From Carallia brachiata (taxonomy: Eukaryota > Streptophyta > Magnoliopsida > Malpighiales > Rhizophoraceae): a stretch of DNA of 64,000 nucleotides. A program made the translations under genes and the position numbers. Positions within the stretch are counted from its first letter, which is position 1; each line of letters starts with the position of its first letter. The notes beneath the pieces were generated by a model. That model searched no databases, had not been told where the DNA came from, and saw nothing but the letters and a program-made list of their open reading frames with translations. This document shows positions 1 through 10,245 of the stretch, in pieces. The stretch covers positions 1,567,621 through 1,631,620 of the forward strand of contig JADCRB010000006.1 of NCBI GenBank assembly GCA_021464245.1, in the 5' to 3' direction.

Positions 1-90
1 TTTATCAACAATCAGTAACAGCAAATAAGAATCAACAATCAGGAATCAACAACAGCAATCAGTAACAGCAACATTCAACAGTTAATCCAA
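1..90. repeat. short imperfect repeat, AATCAGTAACAGCAA-like
   Basis: The first 90 bases are built from slightly varied copies of a CAA/CAG-rich unit. The 14-mer ATCAGTAACAGCAA occurs at 11-24 and again at 58-71, with related ATCAACAATC words between them. It looks like a decayed minisatellite cut by the window edge. No reading frame stays open long enough to argue for coding. Confidence 0.5.
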
Positions 91-359
91 ACAGGTCTTA
101 AGGCTTTTTCACATAAAATATGTTAGTGTATGTCCGGATAATCATGTGTTGGTTATTAATGAGAATATAATTTTATGTATATTGTTAATTAATTAAAAAT
201 ATTTTTTATTTTTTTTTATTATTTATATACACAATATGATTATCAATAAATTTTAAAGAGAAAGTCCTTAGCATAAAAATATTTTGTAGAGGTAATTATA
301 ATGAAATGATAATTATGAGATATCTATTGCATTAAAGTATTATTCTTAAATATTTCTAG
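91..359. other. AT-rich non-coding stretch, possible intron
   Basis: No open frame or recognised repeat is visible. The segment ends in a pyrimidine- and T-rich run followed by CTAG at 356-359, which could be a 3' splice site for the exon-like frame that follows. This reading depends entirely on that exon being real. Confidence 0.3.
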
Positions 360-485
360 TTGATGCTCTATCGAAACGGAACATTGATAAATCTGTGAAA
401 CTAGTACATTTTGCAACCAGCAACTCATGCTGCTGCTTTCAGGAGTTACAGCTAAAGGATTGCATTGGCAAAAATAGAGATGGCA
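360..485 (+). pseudogene. exon-like open frame, left half, interrupted by a retrotransposon
   Basis: From codon GAT at 362 the plus strand is open for 41 codons up to base 485, where the chromovirus LTR begins. The peptide includes KLVHFATSNSCCCFQ and KDCIGKNRDG. A plausible acceptor (TTTCTAG) lies immediately upstream. On the other side of the retrotransposon, past a second copy of TGGCA, the same phase stays open to 5380. I do not recognise the protein. It may be an exon of a host gene hit by the insertion, or a chance frame of about 83 codons. Confidence 0.35.
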
Positions 486-590
486 TGTTATGGTTAGAAT
501 CAGTTCTATGGCCTTGACGGCCACCTTGGTTGCGAGTGGATCGTGAGTGAGCTATGTGAACAGTTTAAGAACAAGGAAGCTTAAATTGAC
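486..590 (-). repeat. 3' LTR remnant of the chromovirus
   Basis: This stretch matches 4857-4964, the U5 end of the 5' LTR, with scattered substitutions; both contain the block AAGAACAAGGAAGCTTAAA. Homology stops at about 590, where integrase-chromodomain coding sequence begins. The missing U3, most of R, the polypurine tract and the last codons of pol were therefore lost in one deletion. Confidence 0.8.
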
Positions 591-1817
591 AGATCAACCC
601 AGGTAGCATCATTCGAGTCAACTCTTTGCCACTTAACAAGCACTTCTTGCTTCTGTCCACATCCACGAGTGTCAATGATGGCTTCCGGTTGATGATAGTC
701 TTCAAACATGCTTTCCTCGCTCCTTGGAAGCTCGAAATTAACCTGAATATTATCACCAACCTTCTTTTTTAATAAAGAAACATGGAACACTAGATCAATT
801 TTGCTACCTGCTGGTAGCTCCAACTGATATGCCACCTTACCCACTCGCTTAGTGACCTTAAATGGACCATAATATCGAGCGGCCATCTTTTGAAATTTTC
901 TTGAAGCCAGTGACCCTTGGCGATATGGTTGGAGCCTCAAGTATACCCAATCTCCTTCTTCAAATTGTTTGTTTGTTCGGCTTGCATCATAGACTTGCTT
1001 CATGCAATTTTGAGCCATTTGAAGCCTTTCTCGAAGCTCTTGAAGGACCTCATCCCGTTGCAACAAGGCCTCTTCCACAGCTTGCACCCGAGCAGTCCCA
1101 GGGACATAGGATAATAAAGTGGGTGGTGCTCTCCCGTATACAACCTCAAAGGGGGTAGTCCAAGTGGTTGAGTGGCAACTAGTGTTGTAGCAATACTCAG
1201 CCCAAGCTATCCATTTTGTCCATTCCTTTGGCCTATCGTTGGTAAAACACTGCAAGTACATCTCAATTGTTCCGTTGACAACCTCTGTCTGGCCATCGGT
1301 TTGGGGGCGATAGGACGAACTGAAATTAAAGTGTGTTCCCTGGAGTTGGAAAGCTCCTTCCAAAAAGAACTAGTGAAAGCGGGGTCCCTATCACAAACAA
1401 TCATCTGTGGCATCCCTTGGAGCTTGAATACATGCTCAAAAATATTTGAGCTACTTGTGGTGCGGTGTAGGGATGTGAGATAAGAATAAAGTGGACATAT
1501 TTGGAGAGTTGATCAACCACCACCAAGAAAGTGGACTTACCTTTAGACAGTGGCAGCCCATCAATAAAATCCATCGATATATTAGACCAAATTTCCATTG
1601 GAATAGGGAGAGGTTGAAGTAACCCAGCTGGCCTTTGCAAATCAACTTTATGGCGTTGGCAAGTGTCACAACTTCGGATGAATTGTCGAACTCCCTCTTT
1701 CATGCCTTTCCAAAAGAAGACTTCCTTAAGACATTGGAGAGTCTTGAAATATCCCTCATGGCTGCCCCCATGTATTTCTTCAAGGATAACTGGGATCAAC
1801 GTAGAATTCTGAGGCAA
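581..1817 (-). pseudogene. chromovirus integrase and chromodomain, frameshifted
   Basis: The product would insert the element's cDNA into chromosomes. In protein order there is an H-H-C-C zinc-binding domain (IHGGSHEG, then SCDTCQRHK), the catalytic core with its first Asp in SMDFIDGLP, the second in CDRDPAFTS and the Glu in DGQTEVVN, and a C-terminal region ending in VLVKWQRVDSNDATWVD. That last motif is the chromodomain signature that directs chromoviruses to particular chromatin. The core is split by at least two frame changes between 1360 and 1415. The frame ends at a stop inside LTR-derived sequence at 581, so the tail after the chromodomain is missing. Family identity is secure; activity is not expected. 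Confidence 0.9.
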
Positions 1818-1867
1818 GTAGATTTTTTCCTTGAAAAACAGAATTCCATGTTTAATTTGCCAAGGAC

Positions 1868-2546
1868 CTAGTGTTTCCCCTTCATGAACAAGACGGTGGA
1901 GTCTTTGAAGCTCCTCATGGTTGTTGTTTTATTCACAAATGGTCTCCCACCATTGGGGAGTTGGAGAAGACAAGGCGTAGACTTCCGCTTGACCCCTTGG
2001 AGATAGTACGTCTGCCGCGACCTTTGATTTCCCTTGCCGATACTCAATGGTAAAATCACACCCCAAAAGCTTCACAATCCTTTTTTTTGAGCCTCAGTCG
2101 CCACTCTCTGCTCCCATAGATATTTTAAGCTTTGCTGGTCAGTTCTAACAATAAATGGCCTGCCCAACAAATAATGATGCCACTTCTACACAGCAAAGAC
2201 TAAGGCCATAAGTTCCTTTTTATAAGTAGAAAGGGAAAGGTTTTTACCTTGTGGACTGGTGCTAAAATAGTCAACAAGATGCTTATTTTGCATAAGCACT
2301 GCTCCAATTTTTGGTCCCTGATGCATTGCACTCAATGACAAAAAGAAGATCAAAGTTTGGAAGAGTCAAGACTGGAGCTTTCGTCATAGCCTCCTTTAGG
2401 TGAGAAAATGCTTGATCTGTCGCTTCTCTCCATTGGAACGCGTTCTTTTGGAGTAATTCTGTAAAGGGTCTCATGATTGTGCCATAATTGGTGATAAACC
2501 GACGGTAGTAGCCGGTTAAGCCAAGGAATCCACGCAACTCCTTCAC
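1868..2546 (-). pseudogene. chromovirus RNase H region, degraded
   Basis: This links reverse transcriptase to integrase. The clear part (2283-2546) has the connection motif [15 protein letters not shown] and the start of RNase H, where the usual catalytic Asp of the VECDASG-type motif reads Asn (IECNASG). The rest, down to about 1868, is recognisable only in short frameshifted pieces that resemble the end of the gypsy RNase H domain. RNase H normally degrades the RNA of the RNA-DNA hybrid during replication. The Asp-to-Asn change plus frame breaks make this copy inactive. Confidence 0.75.
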
Positions 2547-2610
2547 TGTTGTTGGTTTTGGCTAGTCCACCATCGCTTGAATTTTTTCTGGGTCTACCTT
2601 CACTCCTTGT

Positions 2611-4182
2611 TCACAGATAATATGCGCCAAAAAACTGGACTTGCCGCTGTGCAAATTGACATTTTTCTTCCTTCACAACCAACTGGTTAGCTTTTAAAAT
2701 AGATAGAATAGCTTGAACATGATTTAAATGCTCTTCCCAATCCCGACTATATACCAGAATATCATCAAAAAATCCTAAAATAAATTTTCTTAAGTAATCT
2801 TCGAAAATATCATTCATAAGAGCCTGAAAAGTAGATGAAGCATTGGAGAGACCAAACGACATTACCAGAAATTCATAATTCCCATGATGCGTTCGAAAAG
2901 CTATCTTGGATACATCCTCTGAGTTCATCCGAATCTGGTGATAGCCTGACCTTAAATCAAGCTTGGTGAACCATCGTGCTCTATGTAGTTCGTCTAAGAG
3001 CTCTTCGATCACAGGGATTGGAAATGTGTCTTTTATGGTGAGACGATTGAGTGCTCTATAGTCGACGCATAATCTCCATGATCCATCATGTTTTTTAACA
3101 AGCAACACTGGTGAGGAAAAAGGGCTGCGGCTTGGTTGCATAATTCCTTGTTCTAGCATCTCAGCCACCAAACGCTCAATTTCTTGCTTCTGAAAGTGTG
3201 GGTAGCGGAAGGGTCGAACGTTCACAGGTTCACTTGTAGGCTCCAGTGGAATGCAATGGTCATGGACTCTGTTCGGTGGCAGCCCCATTTGAGCTTGAAA
3301 GACCTCTAGAAATTCTTTTTGTAGCTGCTTCCATTCTTCTTTCCTACCTATAGTTTTTGAACCTGTAGACTCATATGATAATTGTAATAGCGCTCCCTTT
3401 CCGTTGGTGTCTTGAAGAGCTCGTTGCATCGCTTTCTCGCTAACCATCCGAGGTTCTTGGGTCCCTATGCCACGTAGGGTGATAATTTCGTCGCTGGTCC
3501 AGAACTTCATCTCCATCTCCCCAAAATTCCACAGTATTGAACCAAGAGTCTGGAGCCATTGAGCCCCAAAAACAGTGTCACATCCTTCCAACGGTAAAAG
3601 GAAGAAGTCTATGCTTAAGAGGGAGTCTTGCAGCAAAATTAGAACTCCTTTGCATATCCCAACGCTCGCAAGTCGCTCCTCGTTAGCCACCATTACTCGC
3701 ATCGCTGGGCTGGATTCAACTGATAGGCCCACAGTTCTAGCGACCCGCTCATGTAGGAAATTATGAGTAGAGCCTGAGTCCACCAACACTGTAATATTTT
3801 GCTCTTTCACTTTAGCTTGGATTCTCATCGTCTGTGGTGTGGGTACTTCTGCCAAAGAATGAAGCGAAATCTCTGGGGCCTCCGGAGTGTCATTAGAAAT
3901 CTCCTCACTCGGGAATTCTAATAAATCATCAAATTCAGGTTCAAGTTCAATGAAAAATAATTTCTTACATTGATGGCTTGGGGTATAACGCTCATCACAG
4001 TGATAACAAAGGCCTTGGCGCCTTCGTTTTTGGAGCTCGGCTTGGGTAAATCGTCGTACGGCGTTGGCAGCCGTACCACTGTTGGAAGAGGCTAGCATTC
4101 CTAGGAATTCCGCTGGTTGCTTTGAAAATTTCGTCGAGCTCCCTGTGGTTGGCTCCATCACCGTGCGTCTTTTAGGCTTCAA
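2611..4182 (-). pseudogene. chromovirus CCHC knuckle, protease and reverse transcriptase
   Basis: This is the longest surviving frame of the element, 523 codons. It contains a CCHC-type knuckle near residues 58-70 (CYHCDERYTPSHQC), an aspartic protease with DSG in VLVDSGSTHNF near 130-145, and reverse transcriptase motifs WRLCVDYRALN, KLDLRSGYHQI and, for the active site, FFDDILVYS near 480. The protein would cleave the polyprotein and copy element RNA into DNA in cytoplasmic particles. It joins gag upstream and RNase H downstream through frame breaks at both ends. Protease and RT cores look intact, so this part decayed least. Confidence 0.92.
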
Positions 4183-4194
4183 CTCTCATAGATT

Positions 4195-4836
4195 CTAGCA
4201 ACCCCAATTGCTTCGTTCAAGTTCTGAGGTCTTTGGTTGAACGTCAACTCTCAAATTTTCCTTAAGCCCGCTAATGAACGCCCCAACTTCCTGGGAGTCC
4301 ATGAGCGTTCCTGCCTTTGAGAGAAGTCGATCGAACTGAACTTCATATTCCCGCAAGGTCCCAGTCTGTTTCAATTTGCAAAGGTTAGCAAAAGAATTCT
4401 CAAAAGCAGAAGTTCCAAACCTGTGGACCAAATCTCACTTTAATTCTTCCCAGGTTAGTTCGAGTTTCACTTTCTTTTGTCTTTGATACCATAGTTGCGC
4501 ATCTCCTTCCATATGATATGCTGCAATTCGGAGTTGATCCTTAGGAGCTGTGTGTTGGAACTCAAAGAATTTTTTTGCACGACAAATCCAAGAGGTGGGC
4601 TCCTCAAATCCATCGTAACGTGGAAAATCAAATTTTACCAATTTGGGGGCGACAATTCTGCTAGACGTCTCCTCCTCCATGTTCCTCATGATCGGATGTG
4701 GGCGGTTGCTGGGCTCCGCCTCTTTGGCCTTTGATAATTCTGAAAGCTGCTTCATGACCTCTTCTAGACCGACGCTCAAGCCAGCCATCTGTCGCTGGAG
4801 TTGGTGGATGTCAGAATCCCATTGAGTCTCGGCCAT
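4195..4836 (-). pseudogene. chromovirus gag, interrupted
   Basis: This is the capsid-forming gag of the element. I take the first ATG after the primer site, at 4834-4836, as the start; it lies only five bases past the primer site. The segment has a coiled-coil-like N-terminus, then the gypsy gag core with KFDFPRYDGFEEPTSWI and YHMEGDAQLWYQ. A stop (TGA at 4435-4437) follows WEELK, and the frame reopens in the same phase straight after it. Near 4195 a frame change separates gag from the CCHC-protease frame. A short leader between primer site and gag is usual for this group. Confidence 0.85.
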
Positions 4837-4841
4837 AGCCA

Positions 4842-4853
4842 GCTCTGATACCA
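4842..4853 (-). promoter_or_regulatory. primer binding site, tRNA-iMet type
   Basis: The minus strand reads TGGTATCAGAGC, the classic plant retroelement primer site complementary to the 3' end of initiator tRNA-Met. It lies three bases inside the LTR end and just upstream of the gag ATG, and it fixes both the orientation and the LTR boundary. Confidence 0.95.
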
Positions 4854-4856
4854 CAA

Positions 4857-5253
4857 TGTTCTGGTCAGGATCCGTTTTATGGCCTTGGCGACCACCTTGG
4901 TTGCGAGCGGATCACAAGCGAGTTATGTTGAACGGTTCAAGAACAAGGAAGCTTAAACTGATAGAAAGCAAGAATTTTTGTGGAATAATTGATTGGTGCC
5001 TTTATTCTTCTTCATCTGAGTCTTATATAGACTCTTGTACACTTGAAAACAAACAACAATGTGCACTGTCCACAACGTGCAAAACTAACGGGAAGTGGGA
5101 AACATGGGAACATGGAAACATGAAAGCTAAATATTAGTGCATGACTACTGGAGAGTGGGGAACATAGAAACATGGAAACACGGGATCATGGGAACTAAAA
5201 ACTAGGGATAACATTATGCAATAATAACTAACTGTGAAGACCAAGTCTTCACA
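4857..5253 (-). repeat. 5' LTR of the chromovirus
   Basis: On the minus strand the LTR runs from TGTGAAGAC to an AACA end next to the primer site. It carries a TATA box (TATATAAG at 5022-5029) and about 20 bases further a poly(A) signal (AATAAA at 5001-5006), which is the usual U3-R-U5 order. Its outer end is a perfect 9-bp inverted repeat with a 3-base loop (5233-5253), unusual for an LTR tip. Confidence 0.85.
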
Positions 5254-5380
5254 TTGGCACCAATGAACATGGGGCATCCCACAATAGAGCTGGTTTGTAT
5301 TATTGCAGTGGGGAGGCTTGCCCCATAGAAATGATGCCATTAAAGCTCCTCTGCACATTTTTTTATTATCTTTTTCTTTT
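5254..5380 (+). pseudogene. exon-like open frame, right half
   Basis: After the second TGGCA (5255-5259) the phase carried over from the left half (codon split across base 485) stays open for 42 codons to 5380, where a second retrotransposon starts. The peptide includes NEHGASHNRAGLYYC and SGEACPIEMMPLKLL. The match of phase across the 4.8-kb insertion is the main argument that this was one continuous sequence. I do not recognise the protein. Confidence 0.3.
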
Positions 5381-6739
5381 TGGTTGGGTAAAATCCTGCA
5401 AGCGTACAGGGCCGATCGTAATAATAAAATCCTGGTGAATACTCCAAGTGTTTAACACAAGGGAACAAAGAATTAATTATGATTTATATTATTTAAACTG
5501 AAGGTTTTATGTTTGAGACAATTAATAAGAAGCAGAATTATTAAACTAAAAATTAAGAAATTTAACTAATGGAAAATCAGAGGCAATTTAATTTAAACTG
5601 AACACAAGATGGAGGGTACCAAAGCTATGAGTTTTCACCTAGAAGAACCGAATTACATGAATTTTGTGGATTAATGATTTGAATGTCAATTCTTCTTCTT
5701 TAGTTAGTGTTCTTTGTCAAGCAAGCCTAACCATATTCAATCTAATTTTGATCTTCTCTTGAACTCACACAAAATAGATTAAACTCATTAAGGATAGAGA
5801 ATTTCTAATGACATCATATAAACTTATCTCATGTCTGACTCAATGTTCATATGTTTATCTATTTAGTGCTCGATTGTGTCTTATCTGTTGATCTCAACAC
5901 AAATCCTATGACTACTTTCATGATGGCTAGGCACAAAAGCATATTTAATAACAAAATAGATAAATGAAATCAAGTTCTCAACATATAATAGCAACAATAT
6001 CAAAAGAACTATAAAATATCCACAAAAATCATATAATCCAACCCTAAACTAGGCTATATTCCTTTCGTCCTAGTTTAGGGTTTTAGCCACTCATGCTAAA
6101 AACCAAATATAAACAAATATCTAACATCATTGAGTTCAAAAGAAAAAGAAGGGAAAGAAAAGGAATTGAAAAACTCGTTCCCAATGTCTTCGTATTCTTC
6201 CCTTATACTCTTCTCCTCTTCAATCTCTACACTTTTTCTCTATCTTGTGTCTACAAGAATAGCCTCCAAAAGTCCTCTAACTCTGCTGTAACTTCAGTAT
6301 TTATAGTCCCCTCAAATAATAAAATTGTAAGCCCTAAAGAGTCCAAATTCGAGTCGGAAAAGGATTTATAAATTTTTTGGACAGTTTTGACTCTATATCT
6401 TCGGACCCAAATTTCGACCCTTTCAACATAGAATCCGAAGTTGGTCAAAACAACAAACTTGTATCTTTATCTCTTAGCTTCGATTTGGCTTAAGAATCAT
6501 CCGATTTCGAGTTGTGTTGAGGAAGTTATGGCTGAAATATCGAGCAGTACTCAAAGCTGCGAAATTTGCTCGAATAATATCAAATCCGCCCCATTACTTC
6601 AATTTGCATCTATTTGACCTAAAAAATATAAAATAACAAATAAAAGTATAATCCACCAATAAACATAATATTTTCATAAATAAATATCAAATTAAATACC
6701 AAATTACACGTAATATCTATACAAATATTGAACCTATCA
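5381..6739 (-). repeat. 3' LTR, 1.36 kb
   Basis: The minus strand starts TGATAGGTTCAATA at 6739 and ends at about 5381 in a conserved terminal block (AAATCCTGCAAG on plus). It aligns end to end with the solo LTR at 56064-57406 in opposite orientation, and its outer part with 58832-59355. A purine-rich tract immediately outside 6739 supports the boundary. Confidence 0.8.
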
Positions 6740-6753
6740 AATTCCCCACACTT
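6740..6753 (-). promoter_or_regulatory. polypurine tract, AAGTGTGGGGAATT
   Basis: This purine-rich run abuts the 3' LTR on the minus strand and would prime plus-strand DNA synthesis. Its core AAGTGTGGGG recurs at 7767-7776 and 8400-8409 inside the same element. Confidence 0.65.
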
Positions 6754-8714
6754 GAACTGTTGCTTGTCCTTAAGCAATTCAAAAGTATCACATGACCTTC
6801 ACAAAAATTCCATTCAAATCGAATTCTCGAAACAGTGCCTCATTAACACATTGCAAGATCAATCTAAAAGTATCACTCAACACTTCACTAATCAAATATA
6901 ATCAATAGCGTCCTCATTGCCCACAAAACACGTTTTACATTAATTAATCATGTGCCAGAACCATTTATTAATCGATGATAACGCTTAGCTATTGTCATGT
7001 AGAAAGTAATCACACACACTCATCCAAAATCCAAGGATAAAAATCACCTTTTCTTGAAAATACAAAACCACACCAGGGATCAATAAAAATTAATTATTTT
7101 AACTTTTTTTTATGTACCAGAGGCTTTAATACTCTTTTCTAAATACTGACATGCTTTCTGACACGAATACCATCACTTGTGGTGTCGGTACCCGATTACT
7201 ACTTCAAAAACAGATATTAAGAGTACTTTGCATACTCATAATTCAAGTTACTTTTTGATGTGAAGACCAACAATTGTAATGCTGACCCCCAGTTACACAG
7301 TAACTCAAAACAGCGGAGTAGATGACATATTAACAACTTGCAAGCCTCGTTTTCTTTTCTTGTTTTTTTTTTTCAATTCAATTCTTAAATCATATCCCCA
7401 AAATTCTTTAGAAGAAGAGAAGATAACGTTTGTTCAAGTACTTTAAATGAGTGTACATAATTAAAAACTACATGAAGATCTTTAAAAGGTAGCATATTTC
7501 TTTAAAAGATCATCGCACAACTTTAAAATTAAATTAGAAACAAAAATTTTTTCAAGTGGAGAACAAATTTACTACTAACCATCTCTAACTAGCTAATGTC
7601 AAATAATACTCAAAGACCAACCTTGGATGCATTAGTACTATCATCAGCATCAAAAAATTCAGCTCAAATAGAATTCAAGTGAAGCTCATGTAAAATCATG
7701 CAAGCACACAAAAATTAGCATTAAAGAGCAAAAAATTTTGGCAAAAAATTCAAAATAACACATCTCCCCCACACTTAGCCAACATTGTCCTCAATGTTGC
7801 AATAAAAACATAGCTGAAAAGAAAAGAAAACAAAGAGGATGAAACTACCCGGATAAAGTGGAGGAAAAAAACAACCCTCACGTGCGCTGCCATCATCGAA
7901 CAAACAACCTTAGAATCAACAACAGAAGGCAAGAAAAGTAAACACAAAGAGAAGAGAACAGAGGGCAAAAATATGTGATAGCTAAAATCCTAGAAGGTAG
8001 ATAAATCTAATCCTAAAGAATCTAAGTCATTGAAAAGGAAAAACAAAAACAAAAACGACGTAAGTAATAAAAAGAACTAGATGCAAGGAGATGAGTAGAA
8101 TCAAGAAGAATAAAATAAAATAAAAAAAACCGATAAACTCTTTTTTTTTTTAATTTAAATTTGTGGGCCATAATTAAACCAGGCCTTGTCCGAACTTGGA
8201 CCAAGTCCGGTTCAATGGTCTTGTGAAGGTATAATGGGACCGGACCTAGTCCAGTCCATGACCGGACCAGGTCGTGCATTTTTTTTTTCAAATATATTCT
8301 CGGATCCCCTTCGAGCATATATATGTATATATATATAAAAAACATTCCAATCAACACACATATATTCATTAAGAGGATTACTTTTCTACCCATGCCCACC
8401 CCCACACTTAAGATAAACAATATCGATGTATCGAATAATAAGGTTAAAGGTGAGGGTAAGAAATACTCCCTGAACCAAGCAGCTTGTAAGTCGTTGCTTT
8501 GTGATGAACATGTTTTTCCTTCCGAAATTCCTACACACAAAAAAAAGAAAACAAACTAAATTAAACTTATCAATCTAATTAAAAGATAAAATAAAGATTG
8601 AGTTGCCTCCCAACAAGTGCTATATTTAACGTCTATAGCTAGATGTTTTTCTCTTGAATTAAGGCGGATGATCGCAAAGAGGATGATGCCTTAAGTTGCC
8701 TCTGTGTACCTTAA
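6754..8714 (-). other. non-coding internal region of the gypsy element
   Basis: No RT, RNase H or integrase motif is visible on either strand. The region holds two further CCCCACACTT words, long A/T runs and a TA-rich stretch near 8320-8335. Open frames here, such as one near 8022-8540 on the minus strand, are low-complexity and match nothing I know. This suggests a non-autonomous derivative that replaced or lost pol. Confidence 0.6.
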
Positions 8715-9152
8715 TCACCCGACATTTCTCACTCCAAATATCGACTGCTCCTTGAGAATACACTTTGTGATGGACTCTTTTGGTGGCTTTAATGTTTCCA
8801 CCATGAAACATGTATTCTCTAGTGATGGACTCTTCAATGTTTTCAATACATGGAATACTTGCTCTTTTTTATCTACTCGGAATGTCAGCTTTCCTTGCTC
8901 TACATCGATGAGCGCCTTACCAATGGCGAGGAATGGTCTCCCTATGATTATTGCGATGTCTACATTTTCGTCCATATCCAGCACCAGAAAATTAGCTAGG
9001 AAATAGAATTTTCCCACTTTAACTAGCACATCCTCAATCTTTCCATATGGACACTTGATGGACCGGTCAGCTAGCTGCAAGGAAACTGAGGTTGGGTCCA
9101 GTTCTCCCATCTTCAGCCTCTTAAACAAAGACAAAGGCATCAAATTAATGCC
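8715..9152 (-). pseudogene. retroviral-type aspartic protease domain, N-terminally cut
   Basis: The frame encodes a gypsy protease of the Athila/Tat kind, seen in INLMPLSLFKRL, LQLADRS, EDVLVKVGKF and IIIGRPFLAIGKALIDV. In intact relatives the active-site Asp lies a few residues before INLMP. Here homology stops exactly there and LTR sequence follows, so the catalytic motif and everything upstream, including gag, primer site and most of the 5' LTR, is missing. The junction happens to read DTG, but that comes from LTR sequence. The protein would have processed the element polyprotein. Confidence 0.85.
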
Positions 9153-9433
9153 TGTATCTTTATCTCTTAGCTTCGATTTGGCTTAAGAATAATCCAATTC
9201 CGAGTTTTGTAGAGGAAGTTATGGCTGAAATACTGAGCAGTGCTCAAAGCTGTGAAATTTGCTCGAATAGTATCAAATCTGCCCCAATTACTTTTATTTG
9301 CATTTATTTGACCTACAAAATATAAAATAACAAATAAAAGTAAAATCCACCAATAGACATAATATTTACATAAATAAATATCAAATTAAATACCAAATTA
9401 CACGTAATATCTATACAAATATTGAACCTATCA
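9153..9433 (-). repeat. 5' LTR fragment, U3 part only
   Basis: It matches 6460-6739 almost base for base and ends in the same AACCTATCA tip. The remaining 1.08 kb of the LTR is absent because the deletion runs into the protease domain. Confidence 0.85.
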
Positions 9434-9781
9434 CCTTTTAAAACCAAATGTGCTTGTAATACGTTTTTAATACGTATTTTCTTTTTTATATTCGGTCAAA
9501 TAACAAAGTTAATAATCAAATAATGGTTTGTTAAAGATTTGACCTAATTGAAATAGAATCACTAACGTTTAAGACTCAATTAAAATGACTTGACTCAATT
9601 GAAAAAAACTCAAAGGTGTAGGACTAATTTTTTAGTTTTCCCCACAAAAAACAAAGAAAAAATAGGACAACCACAACATTTGCTATCCTTGGAATATGCA
9701 CAACTGCCTTAAACAAGACACTAAAAGGGAACTTCTAGAACTTCCTTAATGGGGGAACTAACTCTTTATTCCAACAAAGAA
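9434..9781. other. AT-rich spacer without recognisable gene
   Basis: This is flank between two retroelements. Nothing but A/T-rich unique-looking sequence is visible. Bases 9777-9781 (AAGAA) precede the next LTR and may belong to its target duplication. Confidence 0.5.
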
Positions 9782-10245
9782 TGTTGGAACAAGAAAAAAG
9801 ATAAGATTGAAAATAAAAGAATTGTTTCAAGTCGTGTAACAGTGCCACTTTCCTTAAGGCAAAATTTGCCCTCATATCGGTACAAGCAGGTTAAAGTGAA
9901 TTTCTCCACAGGATAAAATGAAACATACTTGACTACAATTTACACTACTAAAATCAACCTCTCAAGAAGTTGTTGTACTAGCCAAAACTTACTCCCAATA
10001 TGTGTATGGATTTTTCAATATTCTCTATATTTATGTGAATGGTCAAGTTACATATTTATAGGGAGATTAAGTTGGTAGTGATTTAGCTAAGAGATACGTC
10101 TTTAGGCCCAATAGACACAACTCTTTTAACGTGTCTCTTCATTAATAGACATGACTTTTCAACGTGTCTTTTCATTAATAGACGTGTCTCCATAACTACT
10201 AAATTAACTAAGAGATACGACTTTTTATATTTTGAAAGTTCTCCA
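9782..10245 (-). repeat. LTR, left copy
   Basis: It is clearly homologous to 13541-14006 over its full length, with many substitutions, so the insertion is not recent. Shared blocks include AAGTCGTGTAACAGTG and AACTAAGAGATACGACTTTT. The TATA-like sequence on minus is near 10052-10060. Confidence 0.8.

Larger units (their letters stand above)
486..5253 (-). mobile_element. Ty3/gypsy chromovirus, degraded, minus strand
   Basis: In minus-strand order this has a 397-bp 5' LTR, a tRNA-Met primer site, gag with a CCHC knuckle, protease, reverse transcriptase, RNase H, integrase and a C-terminal chromodomain, then a 105-bp remnant of the 3' LTR. That gene order and the chromodomain place it among plant chromoviruses (Metaviridae). 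The word TGGCA flanks both ends (481-485 and 5255-5259), with one extra T at the right junction, which I read as the target duplication. Every reading frame is broken by stops or frameshifts and the 3' LTR is largely deleted, so it cannot move by itself. Confidence 0.9.
5381..9433 (-). mobile_element. internally deleted Ty3/gypsy element, minus strand
   Basis: A 1.36-kb LTR at the left and a 0.28-kb LTR fragment at the right share their first 280 bases. Between them lie one protease domain and about 2 kb without RT, RNase H or integrase. The protease resembles that of Athila/Tat-type plant gypsy elements. CTTTT occurs just outside both ends (5376-5380 and 9435-9439), with one extra base on the right, and is a possible target duplication. 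Two more copies of the LTR lie at 56064 and 58832. Confidence 0.75.

Noticed and set aside
862..1158. Plus-strand open frame of 98 codons
   Set aside because: It lies antisense to the chromovirus integrase and follows its codon structure; no independent evidence.
3575..3766. Plus-strand open frame of 63 codons
   Set aside because: Antisense shadow of the chromovirus gag-pol frame.
8022..8540. Minus-strand open frame of 172 codons
   Set aside because: Low-complexity, Phe/Leu/Ile-rich translation of A/T runs in a retroelement interior; no domain and no homolog recalled.
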